Below, in pieces: positions 8,281 to 18,826 of a stretch of DNA of 64,000 nucleotides. The stretch spans positions 110,409-174,408 of the forward strand of contig NZ_JARXRM010000045.1 of assembly GCF_029887875.1 (NCBI RefSeq), read 5' to 3'. Source of the DNA: Luteimonas endophytica (lineage in GTDB: Bacteria > Pseudomonadota > Gammaproteobacteria > Xanthomonadales > Xanthomonadaceae). The number at the start of each line of letters is the position of its first letter. Position 1 is the first letter of the stretch. Position numbers and translations under genes: made by a program. The notes below the pieces were generated by a model. The model saw only the letters and a program-made list of their open reading frames with translations. It had not been told where the DNA came from and ran no database searches.

Positions 8281-9456
8281 ATGCCCAGCCTGTCCCCCAA
8301 CGTCCATCGCCATTTCCATCGCATCGCCTGGTTCGCCGTGGCGCTGACCCTGTGCGTGGTGGTGTTCGGTGCGTTCGTCCGGCTGTCCGATGCCGGCCTG
8401 AGCTGCCCCGACTGGCCGACCTGCTACGGCCGCGCGGCCTGGCCGCAGGCGCCCGCGGAGGCGGAGGCCCACGCCGCCAGCAGCATCCGCCCGTTCGAGA
8501 CCCACAAGGCCTGGCGCGAGCAGGTGCATCGCCACATCGCCGCCGCGCTGGGGGTGCTGGTGCTGGTGCTCGCGCTGCTGGCGGCGCGCCGGCGCCGGCT
8601 CGGCGTCGCCCAGATCCTCGGTGCATCGCTGCTGGTGGCGGCGGCGATCCCCGCCTACATGGGCGGGCACACCGGCGCCGCCCTGGCGCTGGCGGGGCTG
8701 GGCGAGGCGATCCTGCTGTTCGCCGCGCTGCGCTGGTCCAATGTCGACCTGGCCCGTGCCGCCGCCCTGACCCTCGCGGTGATCGTGTTCCAGGCGCTGC
8801 TGGGCAAGTGGACGGTCACGCTGCTGCTCAAGCCGGTGATCGTGATGGGCCACCTGCTCGGCGGCCTGCTCACCTTCTCGCTGCTGGCGTGGATGGCCTG
8901 GCGCGCCACCGACGTGCCGATCCGGCTCGCCGGCGCCGCGGCTCTGCGCCGCCTGTTGGCGATCGGCCTGGGGTTGCTGGCGCTGCAGATCGCGCTCGGC
9001 GGCTGGGTCAGCGCCAACTACGCCGCACTCGCCTGCGGTGGCGGCGGCTGGACCACCGCCGACGGCCACGGGTTCGACTTCCCGCAATGCGTCGGCCGCT
9101 GGTGGCCGCCGGCGGATTTCCGCGAGGGCTTCGTGCTGTGGCGGGGGCTCGGGCCGGACTACGAGGGCGGGGTGCTCGGCGGCGAGGCGCGGATCGCGAT
9201 CCAGATGGTGCACCGGCTCATGGCGGTGGTGGTGCTCGGCGCGCTGCTGTGGATCGCCGCCCGCCTGCTGCGGACCCCGGGCCTGCGCGGCTGGGGCGGT
9301 ACGCTCGGCGCGCTGGCGCTGGCCCAGGTGACCCTGGGCATCCTCAACGTCAAGCTGTCGCTGCCGCTGGCGGTGGCGGTGCTGCACAACGCCGGGGCCG
9401 CGCTGCTGCTGTTCGTGCTGGTCTCGCTGCTGGCGCGGCTGGAGGAGCCGCGGTGA
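8281..9456 (+). CDS. ctaA: Heme A synthase (COX15/CtaA family)
   Basis: The enzyme converts heme O to heme A by oxidising the C8 methyl group. The 391-residue protein has eight predicted helices in two four-helix halves. Family motifs are [21 protein letters not shown] after TM1, the EQVHRH heme-ligand region, a second-half [12 protein letters not shown], and [13 protein letters not shown]. The start ATG 8281 precedes the first helix ([19 protein letters not shown]). It lies 77 bp after the Sco-like gene and 34 bp before ctaB. Confidence 0.96.
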   Translation: MPSLSPNVHRHFHRIAWFAVALTLCVVVFGAFVRLSDAGLSCPDWPTCYGRAAWPQAPAEAEAHAASSIRPFETHKAWREQVHRHIAAALGVLVLVLALLAARRRRLGVAQILGASLLVAAAIPAYMGGHTGAALALAGLGEAILLFAALRWSNVDLARAAALTLAVIVFQALLGKWTVTLLLKPVIVMGHLLGGLLTFSLLAWMAWRATDVPIRLAGAAALRRLLAIGLGLLALQIALGGWVSANYAALACGGGGWTTADGHGFDFPQCVGRWWPPADFREGFVLWRGLGPDYEGGVLGGEARIAIQMVHRLMAVVVLGALLWIAARLLRTPGLRGWGGTLGALALAQVTLGILNVKLSLPLAVAVLHNAGAALLLFVLVSLLARLEEPR

Positions 9457-9490
9457 CGGCGGCCGCGAGGCCCGGGGGGCGGCACTAGCG

Positions 9491-10399
9491 ATGGCGAACC
9501 TGGCCCACGAATACTGGACCCTGACCAAGCCGCGGGTGGTGGCGCTGATCGTGTTCACCGCCCTGGTCGGCATGTTCCTGGCGGTGCCCGGCCTGCCGCC
9601 GCTGCGGCAGACGGTGTTCGGCCTGCTCGGCATCTGGCTGGCAGCCGCCTCGGCGGCGGCGATCAACCATCTGATCGACCAGCGCATCGACAAGCTGATG
9701 GCGCGCACCGCACACCGGCCGCTGGCGACCGGCGCGCTGCGGCCGGCGCAGGTGCTGGCGTTCGCTGTGCTGCTCGGCACCGCGTCGATGGCGATCCTGA
9801 TCGCGCTGGTCAACCCGCTGACCGCCGCGCTGACCTTCGCCTCGCTGATCGGCTACGCGATCGTCTACACGGGCTACCTCAAGCGCGCCACCCCGCAGAA
9901 CATCGTGATCGGCGGGATCGCCGGCGCGGCGCCGCCGGCGCTGGGCTGGGCCGCGATCACCGGCACCCTGGACCCGCATGCGCTGCTGCTGGTGCTGATC
10001 GTCTTCGTCTGGACACCGCCGCATTTCTGGGCGCTGGCGATCTTCCGCCGCGAGGACTATGCCCGCGCCCTGATCCCGATGCTGCCGGTCACCCACGGGG
10101 TGGTCTACACCCGCTGGCAGATCCTGTTCTACACCGTGCTGCTGGTGCTGGTCACGCTGCTCCCATGGGTGACCGGGATGAGCGGGCTTTTCTACCTCGG
10201 CGGCGCCGCGGTGCTGGGCGCGGTGTTCCTGTGGTACGCGTGGAAGCTGCTGGATCCGCCGGACGAGTTCTTCGCGATGCGGGTGTTCAACTATTCGGTG
10301 GTCTACCTGATGGCGCTGTTCGCGTTCCTGCTGGTCGACCATTGGCTGCTGCCCTGGCTGCAGCCGCCGCCGCTGATGGAGTTCCAGCGGGTGAGGTGA
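9491..10399 (+). CDS. ctaB: Protoheme IX farnesyltransferase (heme O synthase)
   Basis: This UbiA-superfamily membrane prenyltransferase attaches farnesyl to heme b to make heme O, the substrate of the upstream ctaA product. The 302-residue protein carries the two Asp-rich motifs. The first is [20 protein letters not shown] near residue 57; the second region is [20 protein letters not shown] near 175. About nine hydrophobic helices are visible. It is the last gene of the cox/heme A block and is followed by a family B repeat. Confidence 0.97.
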   Translation: MANLAHEYWTLTKPRVVALIVFTALVGMFLAVPGLPPLRQTVFGLLGIWLAAASAAAINHLIDQRIDKLMARTAHRPLATGALRPAQVLAFAVLLGTASMAILIALVNPLTAALTFASLIGYAIVYTGYLKRATPQNIVIGGIAGAAPPALGWAAITGTLDPHALLLVLIVFVWTPPHFWALAIFRREDYARALIPMLPVTHGVVYTRWQILFYTVLLVLVTLLPWVTGMSGLFYLGGAAVLGAVFLWYAWKLLDPPDEFFAMRVFNYSVVYLMALFAFLLVDHWLLPWLQPPPLMEFQRVR

Positions 10400-10430
10400 G
10401 CCGCCGACGCGGGGCTACGATATCCCCGCA

Positions 10431-10543
10431 GGAGGGCCCATGGCCGCGAAGGCCGCGAAGGCCGCGGGCGGCTCCGGCGGGCGCGGCGGCGGTTGCGGGC
10501 GTGGCCCGCCGCGCCGGCCTTCGCCTGCATGGCACGCGCCTAC
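10431..10543. repeat. Family B intergenic palindrome, copy 1
   Basis: The left arm reads GGGCCCATGGCCGCGAAGG and the right arm ends GGCCTTCGCCTGCATGGCACG. The right arm's reverse complement resembles the left arm. It fills the gap between convergent ctaB and the S9 peptidase. GCCGCGAAG is locally triplicated within the left arm. Confidence 0.75.
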
Positions 10544-10583
10544 GGTCTTGCGGATCCCGGCGGCTCGGGGCGGAACACCTGCT

Positions 10584-12596
<2,013 letters not shown>

Positions 12597-12687
12597 CGAT
12601 GGCCTCCGGAGACTCGAGCCCCCAGCTTAACCGAAGGCGCGCGGCGGCTCCCCGAGGCGCGTCGGTCGCGGTTCCGCCATTTTGGCG

Positions 12688-14430
12688 TCAGCGGCGCTCG
12701 CTCAGCGCCTGCTGCAGCATGCGCAGCTCGGACTTCTCGTGCTCGCCGAGCGCGGCGAAGCCGCCCGCGCCCAGCTGCGCCTGCAGTTCGTCGACCCGCT
12801 GCTGCAGGGTCTGCCGGTCGAGCAGGGACATCGCGCCCAGGAACTCCTCGCGCCAGCTGGCTTCGTCTCCCGGTAGCGACACCGCGGCCAGCTTCTGCAG
12901 CGCTTCGGCCTCCTCGCGGCCCTCGAAGTGTTCGAGCACGGCGCCGGTGGCGATCCCCGGGCGCGCATGCACCAGCTCGACCAGCTCCGCCAGCAGGGCG
13001 ACGCCGGGCTGGCGCAGCGCGGCGAAACGCTGCTCGCCGCCGAGCTCGAGCGCCAGCGCCGGCCGTTGCAGGAGCAGGGTGATCGCGGTGCGCACCAGGC
13101 TGCGCTTCGGCGCGGGAACGCCGCGGCCAGGACGGACCCGGTGGGTCGGCACGTGGGTTTGCGGCGCGCTGGCGCGTGCGCCCACGCCGGTCAGTTCGGT
13201 CAGCCGCTGCCGCATCAGGTCGGCGAAGGCGCCGTCCGGAATCTGCTCGAGCATCGGCCGGGCGCGCTCGGCCAGGCGCGCCTTGCCGTCCAGGGTTGCT
13301 AGATTGACGTCGGCCCCCAGGGTGTCGAACAGGAACCGGGACAGCGGTACCGCCTCGCGCAGGCGCGCATCGAAGCCTGCCGCGCCTTCCGCGCGCACCA
13401 GCGAGTCGGGGTCTTCGCCCTCGGGCAGGAACAGGAAGAACGCCTGGCGGCCGTCGCGCATCCGCGGCAGCACCGTCTCCATCGCCCGCACCGCGGCGCG
13501 GCGGCCCGCCGCGTCGCCGTCGAAGCAGAAGAACACGTCGGGGGCGTTGCGGAACAGCAGCTCGGCATGGTCCGGCGTGGTGGCGGTGCCGAGCGTCGCC
13601 ACCGCCTGCGCGATGCCGTGCTGGAACAGCGCCACCACGTCCATGTAGCCCTCGACCACGATCAGCCGCGCGATCTTCTGGTTGGCCTGGCGCACCTGCC
13701 ACAGGCCGTACAGTTCCCGGCCCTTGTGGAACAGGGCGGTCTCGGGCGAGTTGAGGTACTTGGGGCCGTCCTCCTTGTCCAGCACCCGGCCGCCGAAGGC
13801 GATGGTGCGGCCGCGGCGGTCGGCGATCGGAAACATCACCCGGTCGCGGAACTTGTCGTAGCTGTGGCCGCGGTCGTTCTTCGAGAGCAGGCCGGCGCGC
13901 TCGAGCAGCCCGAGGCGGCGCTGGTCGCTGCCCAGCGCGTCCTTCAGCGCGGAGAATCCGTCCGGGGCGTAGCCGATGCCGAACTGCGCGCGGATCGCCT
14001 CGTCGACGCCACGGCGGTCCAGGTAGGCGCGCGCCCTGTCGCTGCCGGCCAGCTGGCGGCGGAAGAAGCGGTCGGCGGCGTCCAGCGCGGCGTACAGTTC
14101 CCGGGTCTCGCCGTCCTGATTGCGCTGCACGGTCTCGCGCGGGATCTCCATGTTGGCCCGCCGCGCCAGCTCCTCGACCGCATCGAGGAACTCCATCCGG
14201 TCGTAGTTCATCAGGAAGCTGATCGCGCTGCCGTGCGCGCCGCAGCCGAAGCAGTGGTAGAACTGCTTGACCGGCGAGACCGTGAACGAGGGCGAGCGCT
14301 CGTCGTGGAACGGGCAGCAGGCAGCGTATTCCTTGCCCTGGCGCTTCAGCGGCACCCGCGCGCCGACCACCTCGACGATGTCGGTGCGGGCGAGCAGGTC
14401 GTCGATGAACGCGTCGGGGATGCGGGCCAT
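12688..14430 (-). CDS. dnaG: DNA primase
   Basis: DnaG synthesises RNA primers at the replication fork. The 580-residue protein starts MARIPDAFIDDLLARTDIVEVV. The CHC2 zinc finger is intact (CCPFHDERSPSF, then YHCFGCGAHGSA). The TOPRIM domain is visible around VVEGYMDVVALFQHG and FCFDGDAAGRRAA. A helical C-terminal helicase-binding region follows. The frame is open 38 codons further upstream to an ATG within a family B repeat; that longer start is rejected because MARIP matches the family N-terminus. yqeY and rpsU lie upstream on the same strand but brkB and the GNAT gene intervene. Confidence 0.97.
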   Translation of the reverse strand: MARIPDAFIDDLLARTDIVEVVGARVPLKRQGKEYAACCPFHDERSPSFTVSPVKQFYHCFGCGAHGSAISFLMNYDRMEFLDAVEELARRANMEIPRETVQRNQDGETRELYAALDAADRFFRRQLAGSDRARAYLDRRGVDEAIRAQFGIGYAPDGFSALKDALGSDQRRLGLLERAGLLSKNDRGHSYDKFRDRVMFPIADRRGRTIAFGGRVLDKEDGPKYLNSPETALFHKGRELYGLWQVRQANQKIARLIVVEGYMDVVALFQHGIAQAVATLGTATTPDHAELLFRNAPDVFFCFDGDAAGRRAAVRAMETVLPRMRDGRQAFFLFLPEGEDPDSLVRAEGAAGFDARLREAVPLSRFLFDTLGADVNLATLDGKARLAERARPMLEQIPDGAFADLMRQRLTELTGVGARASAPQTHVPTHRVRPGRGVPAPKRSLVRTAITLLLQRPALALELGGEQRFAALRQPGVALLAELVELVHARPGIATGAVLEHFEGREEAEALQKLAAVSLPGDEASWREEFLGAMSLLDRQTLQQRVDELQAQLGAGGFAALGEHEKSELRMLQQALSERR

Positions 14431-14557
14431 GGCCGCGCTAGGATGCCACGCAACCCGTGCGCAGCACGCATGCCGGCGGCGGCGTGGACCGCGCCCGCCA
14501 CCGGCACCCGCCCGCCCGGCGCCACCCGCGGCCTTGGCGGCCATGGGCCGCTCCTAC
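14426..14557. repeat. Family B intergenic palindrome, copy 4 (between brkB and dnaG)
   Basis: Read on the minus strand, one end is GTAGGAGCGGCCCATGGCC and the other end is CGCGGCCATGGCC. The TAG stop of brkB lies in the first end and the ATG start of dnaG in the second, so the element exactly spans the intergenic interval of two same-strand genes. Confidence 0.7.
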
Positions 14558-15483
14558 CCAGGCGGCCGCCGCGGCGGGGGTTCGGCCTCGACCGCGAGGT
14601 CGGGCGGCAATGATGCTTCGTCTTCCGGCGTGCCGCGGCGCTCGCGCCAGCGCTCGTCGATGACCGCGGTGATCAGCGCACCGACGAAGAACACCATCGC
14701 CGCGTAGTACATCCAGACCAGCAGCACCACCAGCGTGCCCATCGAGCCGTAGGCGCTGCCGGGGGCGGCCTGGCGGATGTACAGCCCGATCCCCCACCGG
14801 CCCAGCACGAACAACGCGGCGGTGAGCACCCCGCCGAGCAACGCCTGGTGCCAGCGGACCCGACGGTCCGGCAGGTAGTGGTAGAGCAGGCCGAAGGCGA
14901 ATGCGTACAGCGCGAACGCGCTGGCGTTGCCGATCGCCGGCAGCAGCGAGGGCACCCCCGAGAACACCAGCTCCAGCACCGTCGACAGCAGCGTCGAGAC
15001 CAGCAGCAGGAAGCCCAGCGCCAGCACCACCCCGAACGAGAACACCCGCTTGCGCAGCCAGGCCCATAGCGCCAGGCGGCGGGCGTCGGTGTGGAAGATC
15101 AGATTCAGGGTCTGCTGCAGCCGCGCGAACACCACCGTCGCGCCGAGCAGCAGCAGCAGCGTGCTCCACAGCCCGGCCAGCGAGCCCAGGTCTGGCCGCT
15201 GCCGCGCGTTGTCGATGACCGTTCCGGCCACCTCCTCGGCGCTGGCCCCGGCAAGGTCGCCGACCTGGTCGATCAGCGCCGCCTGCGCCGATGGGTAGAG
15301 CAGCGAGGTCAACCACAGCAGCAGCACCAGCAGCGGAGCCAGCGAGATCAGGGTGAAGAACGACAGCGAGGCGGCGTGGGTGAGCAGATCGATCTCGATG
15401 AAGCGCCGCACCACCGCCGCCGGCAGGCTGTCCTGCACGGTCCGCAGCAGGCGGGTTCTGAGGTCGGTGGCGGGCAGCGGCAT
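14554..15483 (-). CDS. YihY/BrkB family inner-membrane protein
   Basis: A 309-residue protein with about six membrane helices. It shows the family hallmarks LTHAASLSFFTLISLAPLLVLLLW near the N-terminus, GATVVFARLQQTLNLIFHT, and ALLGGVLTAALFVLGRWGIGLYI followed by GSAYGSMGTLVVLLVWMYY. Members were once called ribonuclease BN or virulence factor BrkB, but the biochemical role is unsettled. I prefer the ATG at 15483 (MPLPATDLRTRLL) to an ATG 17 codons upstream because TM1 spacing then fits the family. The tail after residue 285 is charged and Pro-rich. The gene sits between the GNAT gene and dnaG. Confidence 0.9.
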   Translation of the reverse strand: MPLPATDLRTRLLRTVQDSLPAAVVRRFIEIDLLTHAASLSFFTLISLAPLLVLLLWLTSLLYPSAQAALIDQVGDLAGASAEEVAGTVIDNARQRPDLGSLAGLWSTLLLLLGATVVFARLQQTLNLIFHTDARRLALWAWLRKRVFSFGVVLALGFLLLVSTLLSTVLELVFSGVPSLLPAIGNASAFALYAFAFGLLYHYLPDRRVRWHQALLGGVLTAALFVLGRWGIGLYIRQAAPGSAYGSMGTLVVLLVWMYYAAMVFFVGALITAVIDERWRERRGTPEDEASLPPDLAVEAEPPPRRPPG

Positions 15484-15702
15484 CTGTTCCGGAGGTCGCG
15501 GGCGAGCGTCGAGCCGGCAGCATGCCAGAGCCACGTGGCTGGAGCGTGAGAGCCACGCCGCCGGCGGTGGCTGGGCGACCGCAGGCAGCGCACCGGCCGG
15601 TCGGACGCGAATCCGCCGGCGGCGGACGGGGAGCCGCTGGGAACGGCAGGTCGACGGCGCAGGAGCGCGGCAAAGCGCCGCGGCGCGGCGCCGGTGGCAG
15701 GA

Positions 15703-16230
15703 CTAGCCGTGGGCGCCAGCGTCCGGGTCCGCAGCGGCAAGCCGCCGCAGCGCGTCGCCATCGAGGCGCTGCACCGTCCAGCCGTCCATGCCGACCGCGC
15801 CGATGCCGCGGTAGAACGCGATCGCCGGGGCGTTCCAGTCCAGCACCGACCATTCGAAGCGGCCGCAGCCGCGTTCCACCGCCAGTCCTGCCAGGTGCGT
15901 CATGAGCCGGCGCCCGACGCCCAGGCCGCGGAATTCCGTGCGCACGTACAGGTCCTCCAGATACAGGCCCGGCCGGCCGAGGAAGGTCGAAAAACTGTGG
16001 AAGAACAGGGCGAAGCCCGCCGCGCGGCCGTCGACCTCGGCGATCACCACCTCCGCGCCCGGGCGCGCGCCGAACAGGCTGTCGGCCAGGGTGGCCTCGT
16101 CGGCGACCACCTCGTGCGCGAGGCGCTCGTACTCGCCGAGCTCGCGGATGAAGGCGAGGATCTGCGGCACGTCCTCGCGCCGCGCCGGCCGCAGCGCGAT
16201 GTGCCCCCGCCCGGGAGCGCCCGCCGCCAT
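15703..16230 (-). CDS. GNAT family N-acetyltransferase (diamine acetyltransferase-like)
   Basis: The 175-residue protein has a complete GNAT fold. The acetyl-CoA loop is in VRTEFRGLGVGRRLM. The segment FHSFSTFLGRPGLYLEDLYV is characteristic of the SSAT/diamine-acetyltransferase-like branch, and the C-terminal NAPAIAFYRGIGA is typical of the superfamily. The substrate could be a polyamine, an amino acid or a protein terminus. The start codon shares one base with the yqeY stop (TGATG), so translation is probably coupled. A 219-bp gap to brkB (15484-15702) shows no recognisable element. Confidence 0.88.
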   Translation of the reverse strand: MAAGAPGRGHIALRPARREDVPQILAFIRELGEYERLAHEVVADEATLADSLFGARPGAEVVIAEVDGRAAGFALFFHSFSTFLGRPGLYLEDLYVRTEFRGLGVGRRLMTHLAGLAVERGCGRFEWSVLDWNAPAIAFYRGIGAVGMDGWTVQRLDGDALRRLAAADPDAGAHG

Positions 16231-16679
16231 CAGCCGCCCGCGAGCTTCTTCTTCACCAGCGCCGAGACCTGGCCCATGTCGGCCTGGCCGGCCAGTTGCG
16301 GCTTGAGCACGCCCATGAGCCTGCCCATGTCGGCCGGGCCGCTTGCGCCGGTGGCGGCGATCGCCGCGTCGACCGCCCGCGCGATCGCCGCCTCGTCGAG
16401 CTTGGCCGGCAGGTAGCGCTCGATCACTGCGATCTCGTCGCGCTCCACCGCGGCCAAGTCCTCGCGGGCCGCGGCCTCGTACTGCGAGACCGAGTCCCGG
16501 CGCTGCTTGACCATCTTCTCCATCACCGCGATCACCGCGGCATCGTCGAGCTCGACGCGTTCGTCGACTTCTCTTTGCTTGATCGCGGCATTGATCAGCC
16601 GGATCACCCCGAGCGAGGCCTTGTCGCCGGATTTCATCGCCGCCTTCATGTCGTCGGTGAGGGTCTGCTTGAGGGTCAT
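16230..16679 (-). CDS. yqeY: GatB/YqeY domain protein
   Basis: This 149-residue protein belongs to the YqeY family, related to the tRNA-binding C-terminal domain of GatB. Key stretches are MKSGDKASLGVIRLINAAIKQ, DERVELDDAAVIAVMEKMVKQR and the C-terminal PADMGRLMGVLKPQLAGQADMG. It is commonly linked to rpsU and dnaG, as here. Start ATG 16679 excludes an upstream open stretch that runs through a family A repeat. The molecular role is not established; an amidotransferase- or tRNA-related function is inferred from homology. Confidence 0.93.
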   Translation of the reverse strand: MTLKQTLTDDMKAAMKSGDKASLGVIRLINAAIKQREVDERVELDDAAVIAVMEKMVKQRRDSVSQYEAAAREDLAAVERDEIAVIERYLPAKLDEAAIARAVDAAIAATGASGPADMGRLMGVLKPQLAGQADMGQVSALVKKKLAGG

Positions 16680-16689
16680 GGTCGGAGCC

Positions 16690-16808
16690 GTGATGGTGAT
16701 TGGGGATGTGTGATTCGAGGAGCCTTGTCGAAGGAATTCACGGGGGCCGAAAGCTCCGGTTCGCGCGATTCGCTTGATCCAATCCCGCATCACCCATGCC
16801 GAATCACG
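16690..16808. repeat. Family A intergenic palindrome, copy 2
   Basis: The left arm holds GTGATGGTGATTGGGG and GTGTGATTCG. The right arm holds GCGATTCGCTTGATCC, AATCCCGCATCACCC and GAATCAC. It lies between rpsU and yqeY, both on the minus strand, just before the yqeY start. Confidence 0.7.
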
Positions 16809-16832
16809 GCGCTTCGACGAATCCCGGCCTCC

Positions 16833-16870
16833 AACACAAGAAGCCGGCGACGCTCGCGCGTGCCGGCTTC
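16833..16870 (-). terminator. Rho-independent terminator of rpsU
   Basis: A perfect 9-bp stem GAAGCCGGC / GCCGGCTTC (16840-16848 and 16862-16870) is followed, on the minus strand, by TTGTGTT. It lies 46 bp past the rpsU stop. It would separate rpsU from yqeY. Confidence 0.75.
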
Positions 16871-16916
16871 TCGCAGGAGTACGGGTCGCTCCGCGCCGAA
16901 GGCGCGGGGGCGGCAC

Positions 16917-17132
16917 TCAGTACAGGCGCTGGCGCTTGGTGACGTCGCGCGAGGCGCGGCGGGCCTGGCGCTTCACCGCGGCCGCGGCCTTGCGCTTGCG
17001 CTCCTGGGTCGGCTTCTCGTAGTACTCGCGCTTGCGCGTCTCGGCCAGCACTCCGGCCTTCTCGCAGGTGCGCTTGAAGCGGCGGAGGGCAAACTCGAAC
17101 GGCTCGTTTTCGCGGACTTTGACGCTTGGCAT
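16917..17132 (-). CDS. rpsU: 30S ribosomal protein S21
   Basis: The 71-residue basic protein [20 protein letters not shown]... is the small-subunit protein S21, which helps mRNA recognition during initiation. Length and sequence are typical, including [19 protein letters not shown] and the Arg-rich C-terminus. The gene is divergent from tsaD, a very common arrangement. A hairpin terminator follows. Confidence 0.98.
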   Translation of the reverse strand: MPSVKVRENEPFEFALRRFKRTCEKAGVLAETRKREYYEKPTQERKRKAAAAVKRQARRASRDVTKRQRLY

Positions 17133-17269
17133 GGACTCTCCGGGACGGTAGCTTCGCCGGGCTGGGCACGGCGAGCCGCGTATGATAACGGCACCGGCAC
17201 GCCCCCCGCAAGCCATCTCCCCGCCCGCCGGCGTGGTGTTCCGCCCTTCCCGCCCCCATCTGGCAGCCC
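17133..17269. promoter_or_regulatory. Divergent rpsU / tsaD promoter region
   Basis: This 137-bp gap must drive rpsU to the left and tsaD to the right. TATGAT (17181-17186) is a possible -10 for tsaD, and its complement contains TATCAT as a possible -10 for rpsU. I could not find a good -35 at the right distance for either, so exact sites remain open. Confidence 0.35.
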
Positions 17270-18310
17270 ATGCGCGTCCTCGGCATCGAAACCTCCTGCG
17301 ACGAGACCGGCGTGGCGGTCTACGACACCGCCCTGCCGGGCGCCGCCGGCCTGCGCGCCCAGGCGGTCTACAGCCAGGTCGCCCTGCACGCCGAATACGG
17401 CGGCGTGGTGCCGGAACTGGCCAGCCGCGACCACGTGCGCAAGCTGCTGCCACTGCTGCGCCGGACCCTCGCCGAGGCCGGCCTCGGGGTCCGGGAGCTC
17501 GACGGGGTGGCCTACACCGCCGGCCCGGGGCTGGTCGGTGCGCTGCTGGTCGGGGCCGGGGTGGCGCGGGCCCTGGCCTGGGCCCTGGACGTGCCAGCGC
17601 TGGGCGTCCACCACATGGAGGGCCACCTGCTGGCACCGCTGATGGAGGACGATCCGCCGGAGCCGCCGTTCGTCGCTCTGCTGGTCTCGGGCGGCCACAC
17701 CCAACTGGTGGCGGTGGACGCCATCGGCGTCTACCGCCTGCTCGGCGAGACCCTGGACGATGCCGCCGGCGAGGCCTTCGACAAGACCGCCAAGCTGATG
17801 GGGCTGCCCTATCCCGGCGGGCCGCAACTGGCGGCGCTCGCCGCGGAGGGCGCCCCAGGCGCGCATCGCTTCTCCCGGCCGATGACCGACCGGCCCGGCC
17901 TCGACTTCAGCTTCAGCGGGCTGAAGACCCAGGTGCTGCTGGCCTGGCGCGGCAGCGATCAGTCCGCGCAGACCCGCGCCGACATCGCCCGCGGCTTCGA
18001 GGACGCGGTGGTCGAGACCCTGGCCATCAAGTGCGGCCGCGCGCTGGACGCGGCCGGCAGCGGGGTGCTGGTGGTCGCCGGCGGAGTCGGCGCCAACCGC
18101 CGCCTGCGCGAGCGCCTGCACGCCATGGCCGCCGACCGTGGCGGCCGGGTCTGCTTTCCGCGCCCGGAGCTGTGCACCGACAACGGGGCGATGATCGCCT
18201 TCGCCGGCGCCCTTCGGCTCGCCGCCGGCCAGCACGATACCGCCGCGGTCCGCGCGCTGCCGCGCTGGGACATGGCGTCGCTGCCGCCGTTGGCGGCGCC
18301 GGCGCCGTGA
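17270..18310 (+). CDS. tsaD: tRNA N6-threonylcarbamoyladenosine transferase TsaD
   Basis: TsaD transfers threonylcarbamoyl to A37 of ANN-decoding tRNAs together with TsaB and TsaE. The 346-residue protein starts [19 protein letters not shown]. It has the metal-binding [11 protein letters not shown], the nucleotide loop [23 protein letters not shown] and the C-terminal [12 protein letters not shown]. The stop codon TGA lies inside the left arm of a family A repeat. The gene is divergent from rpsU. Confidence 0.98.
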   Translation: MRVLGIETSCDETGVAVYDTALPGAAGLRAQAVYSQVALHAEYGGVVPELASRDHVRKLLPLLRRTLAEAGLGVRELDGVAYTAGPGLVGALLVGAGVARALAWALDVPALGVHHMEGHLLAPLMEDDPPEPPFVALLVSGGHTQLVAVDAIGVYRLLGETLDDAAGEAFDKTAKLMGLPYPGGPQLAALAAEGAPGAHRFSRPMTDRPGLDFSFSGLKTQVLLAWRGSDQSAQTRADIARGFEDAVVETLAIKCGRALDAAGSGVLVVAGGVGANRRLRERLHAMAADRGGRVCFPRPELCTDNGAMIAFAGALRLAAGQHDTAAVRALPRWDMASLPPLAAPAP

Positions 18311-18427
18311 TTGGTGATTGGTGATTCGCAAGTGCGGGATGCGTCGGCGCGTTAACCTGTGCCTGCGACCCGCTTCGGCTCTCGCGAATCGCCAATCCCG
18401 AATCGCCAACCACGAATCCCGATTCAC
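18307..18427. repeat. Family A intergenic palindrome, copy 3
   Basis: This is the clearest copy. The left arm is GTGATTGGTGATTGGTGATTC (18307-18327) and the right arm carries GCGAATCGCCAATCCC, GAATCGCCAACCACG and GAATCCCGATTCAC. Each arm is a short tandem of an 8-mer close to GTGATTSG. It lies between same-strand tsaD and folB and includes the tsaD stop. Confidence 0.75.
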
Positions 18428-18434
18428 GGCTCTT

Positions 18435-18791
18435 ATGGACAAAGTCTTCATAGAAGGTCTCGAGATCGAGACCACCATCGGCATCTACGACTGGGAGCGG
18501 CGGATCCGCCAGCCGCTGGTGATCGACCTGGAGATGGCGTTCGACAACCGCGTGCCCGCGGCCAGCGACGCCATCGGCGACACCCTGGACTACAAGGCGG
18601 TCAGCAAGCGGCTGATCGAATATGTGTCGCAGTCGGAATTCGGCCTGGTCGAGACCCTGGCCGAGCGCTGCGCGGAGATCGTGCTGTCCGAGTTCGGGGT
18701 GACCTGGCTCCGGCTGAAACTCGGCAAGCCCGGTGCGGTGCGCGGCGCGCGCGCGGTGGGCGTGGTGATCGAGCGCACCCGCGGCGCATGA
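18435..18791 (+). CDS. folB: Dihydroneopterin aldolase
   Basis: FolB cleaves 7,8-dihydroneopterin to 6-hydroxymethyl-dihydropterin and glycolaldehyde in folate synthesis. The 118-residue protein has KVFIEGLEIETTIGIYDWERRIRQPL at the N-terminus, DTLDYKAVSKRL with the catalytic Tyr region, LVETLAERCAEIVL and LKLGKPGAVRGARAVGV. Length and motifs are canonical. Its product is the substrate of folK, encoded two genes downstream. Confidence 0.97.
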   Translation: MDKVFIEGLEIETTIGIYDWERRIRQPLVIDLEMAFDNRVPAASDAIGDTLDYKAVSKRLIEYVSQSEFGLVETLAERCAEIVLSEFGVTWLRLKLGKPGAVRGARAVGVVIERTRGA

Positions 18792-18826
18792 CGCGACCGC
18801 CGGCGGCCGCCTGTTAACCTGTCCGC

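Noticed and set aside
12597-12687. A remnant of rpoD between dnaG and the S9 peptidase
   Set aside because: The 91-bp gap has no sigma-factor-like coding sequence in any frame.
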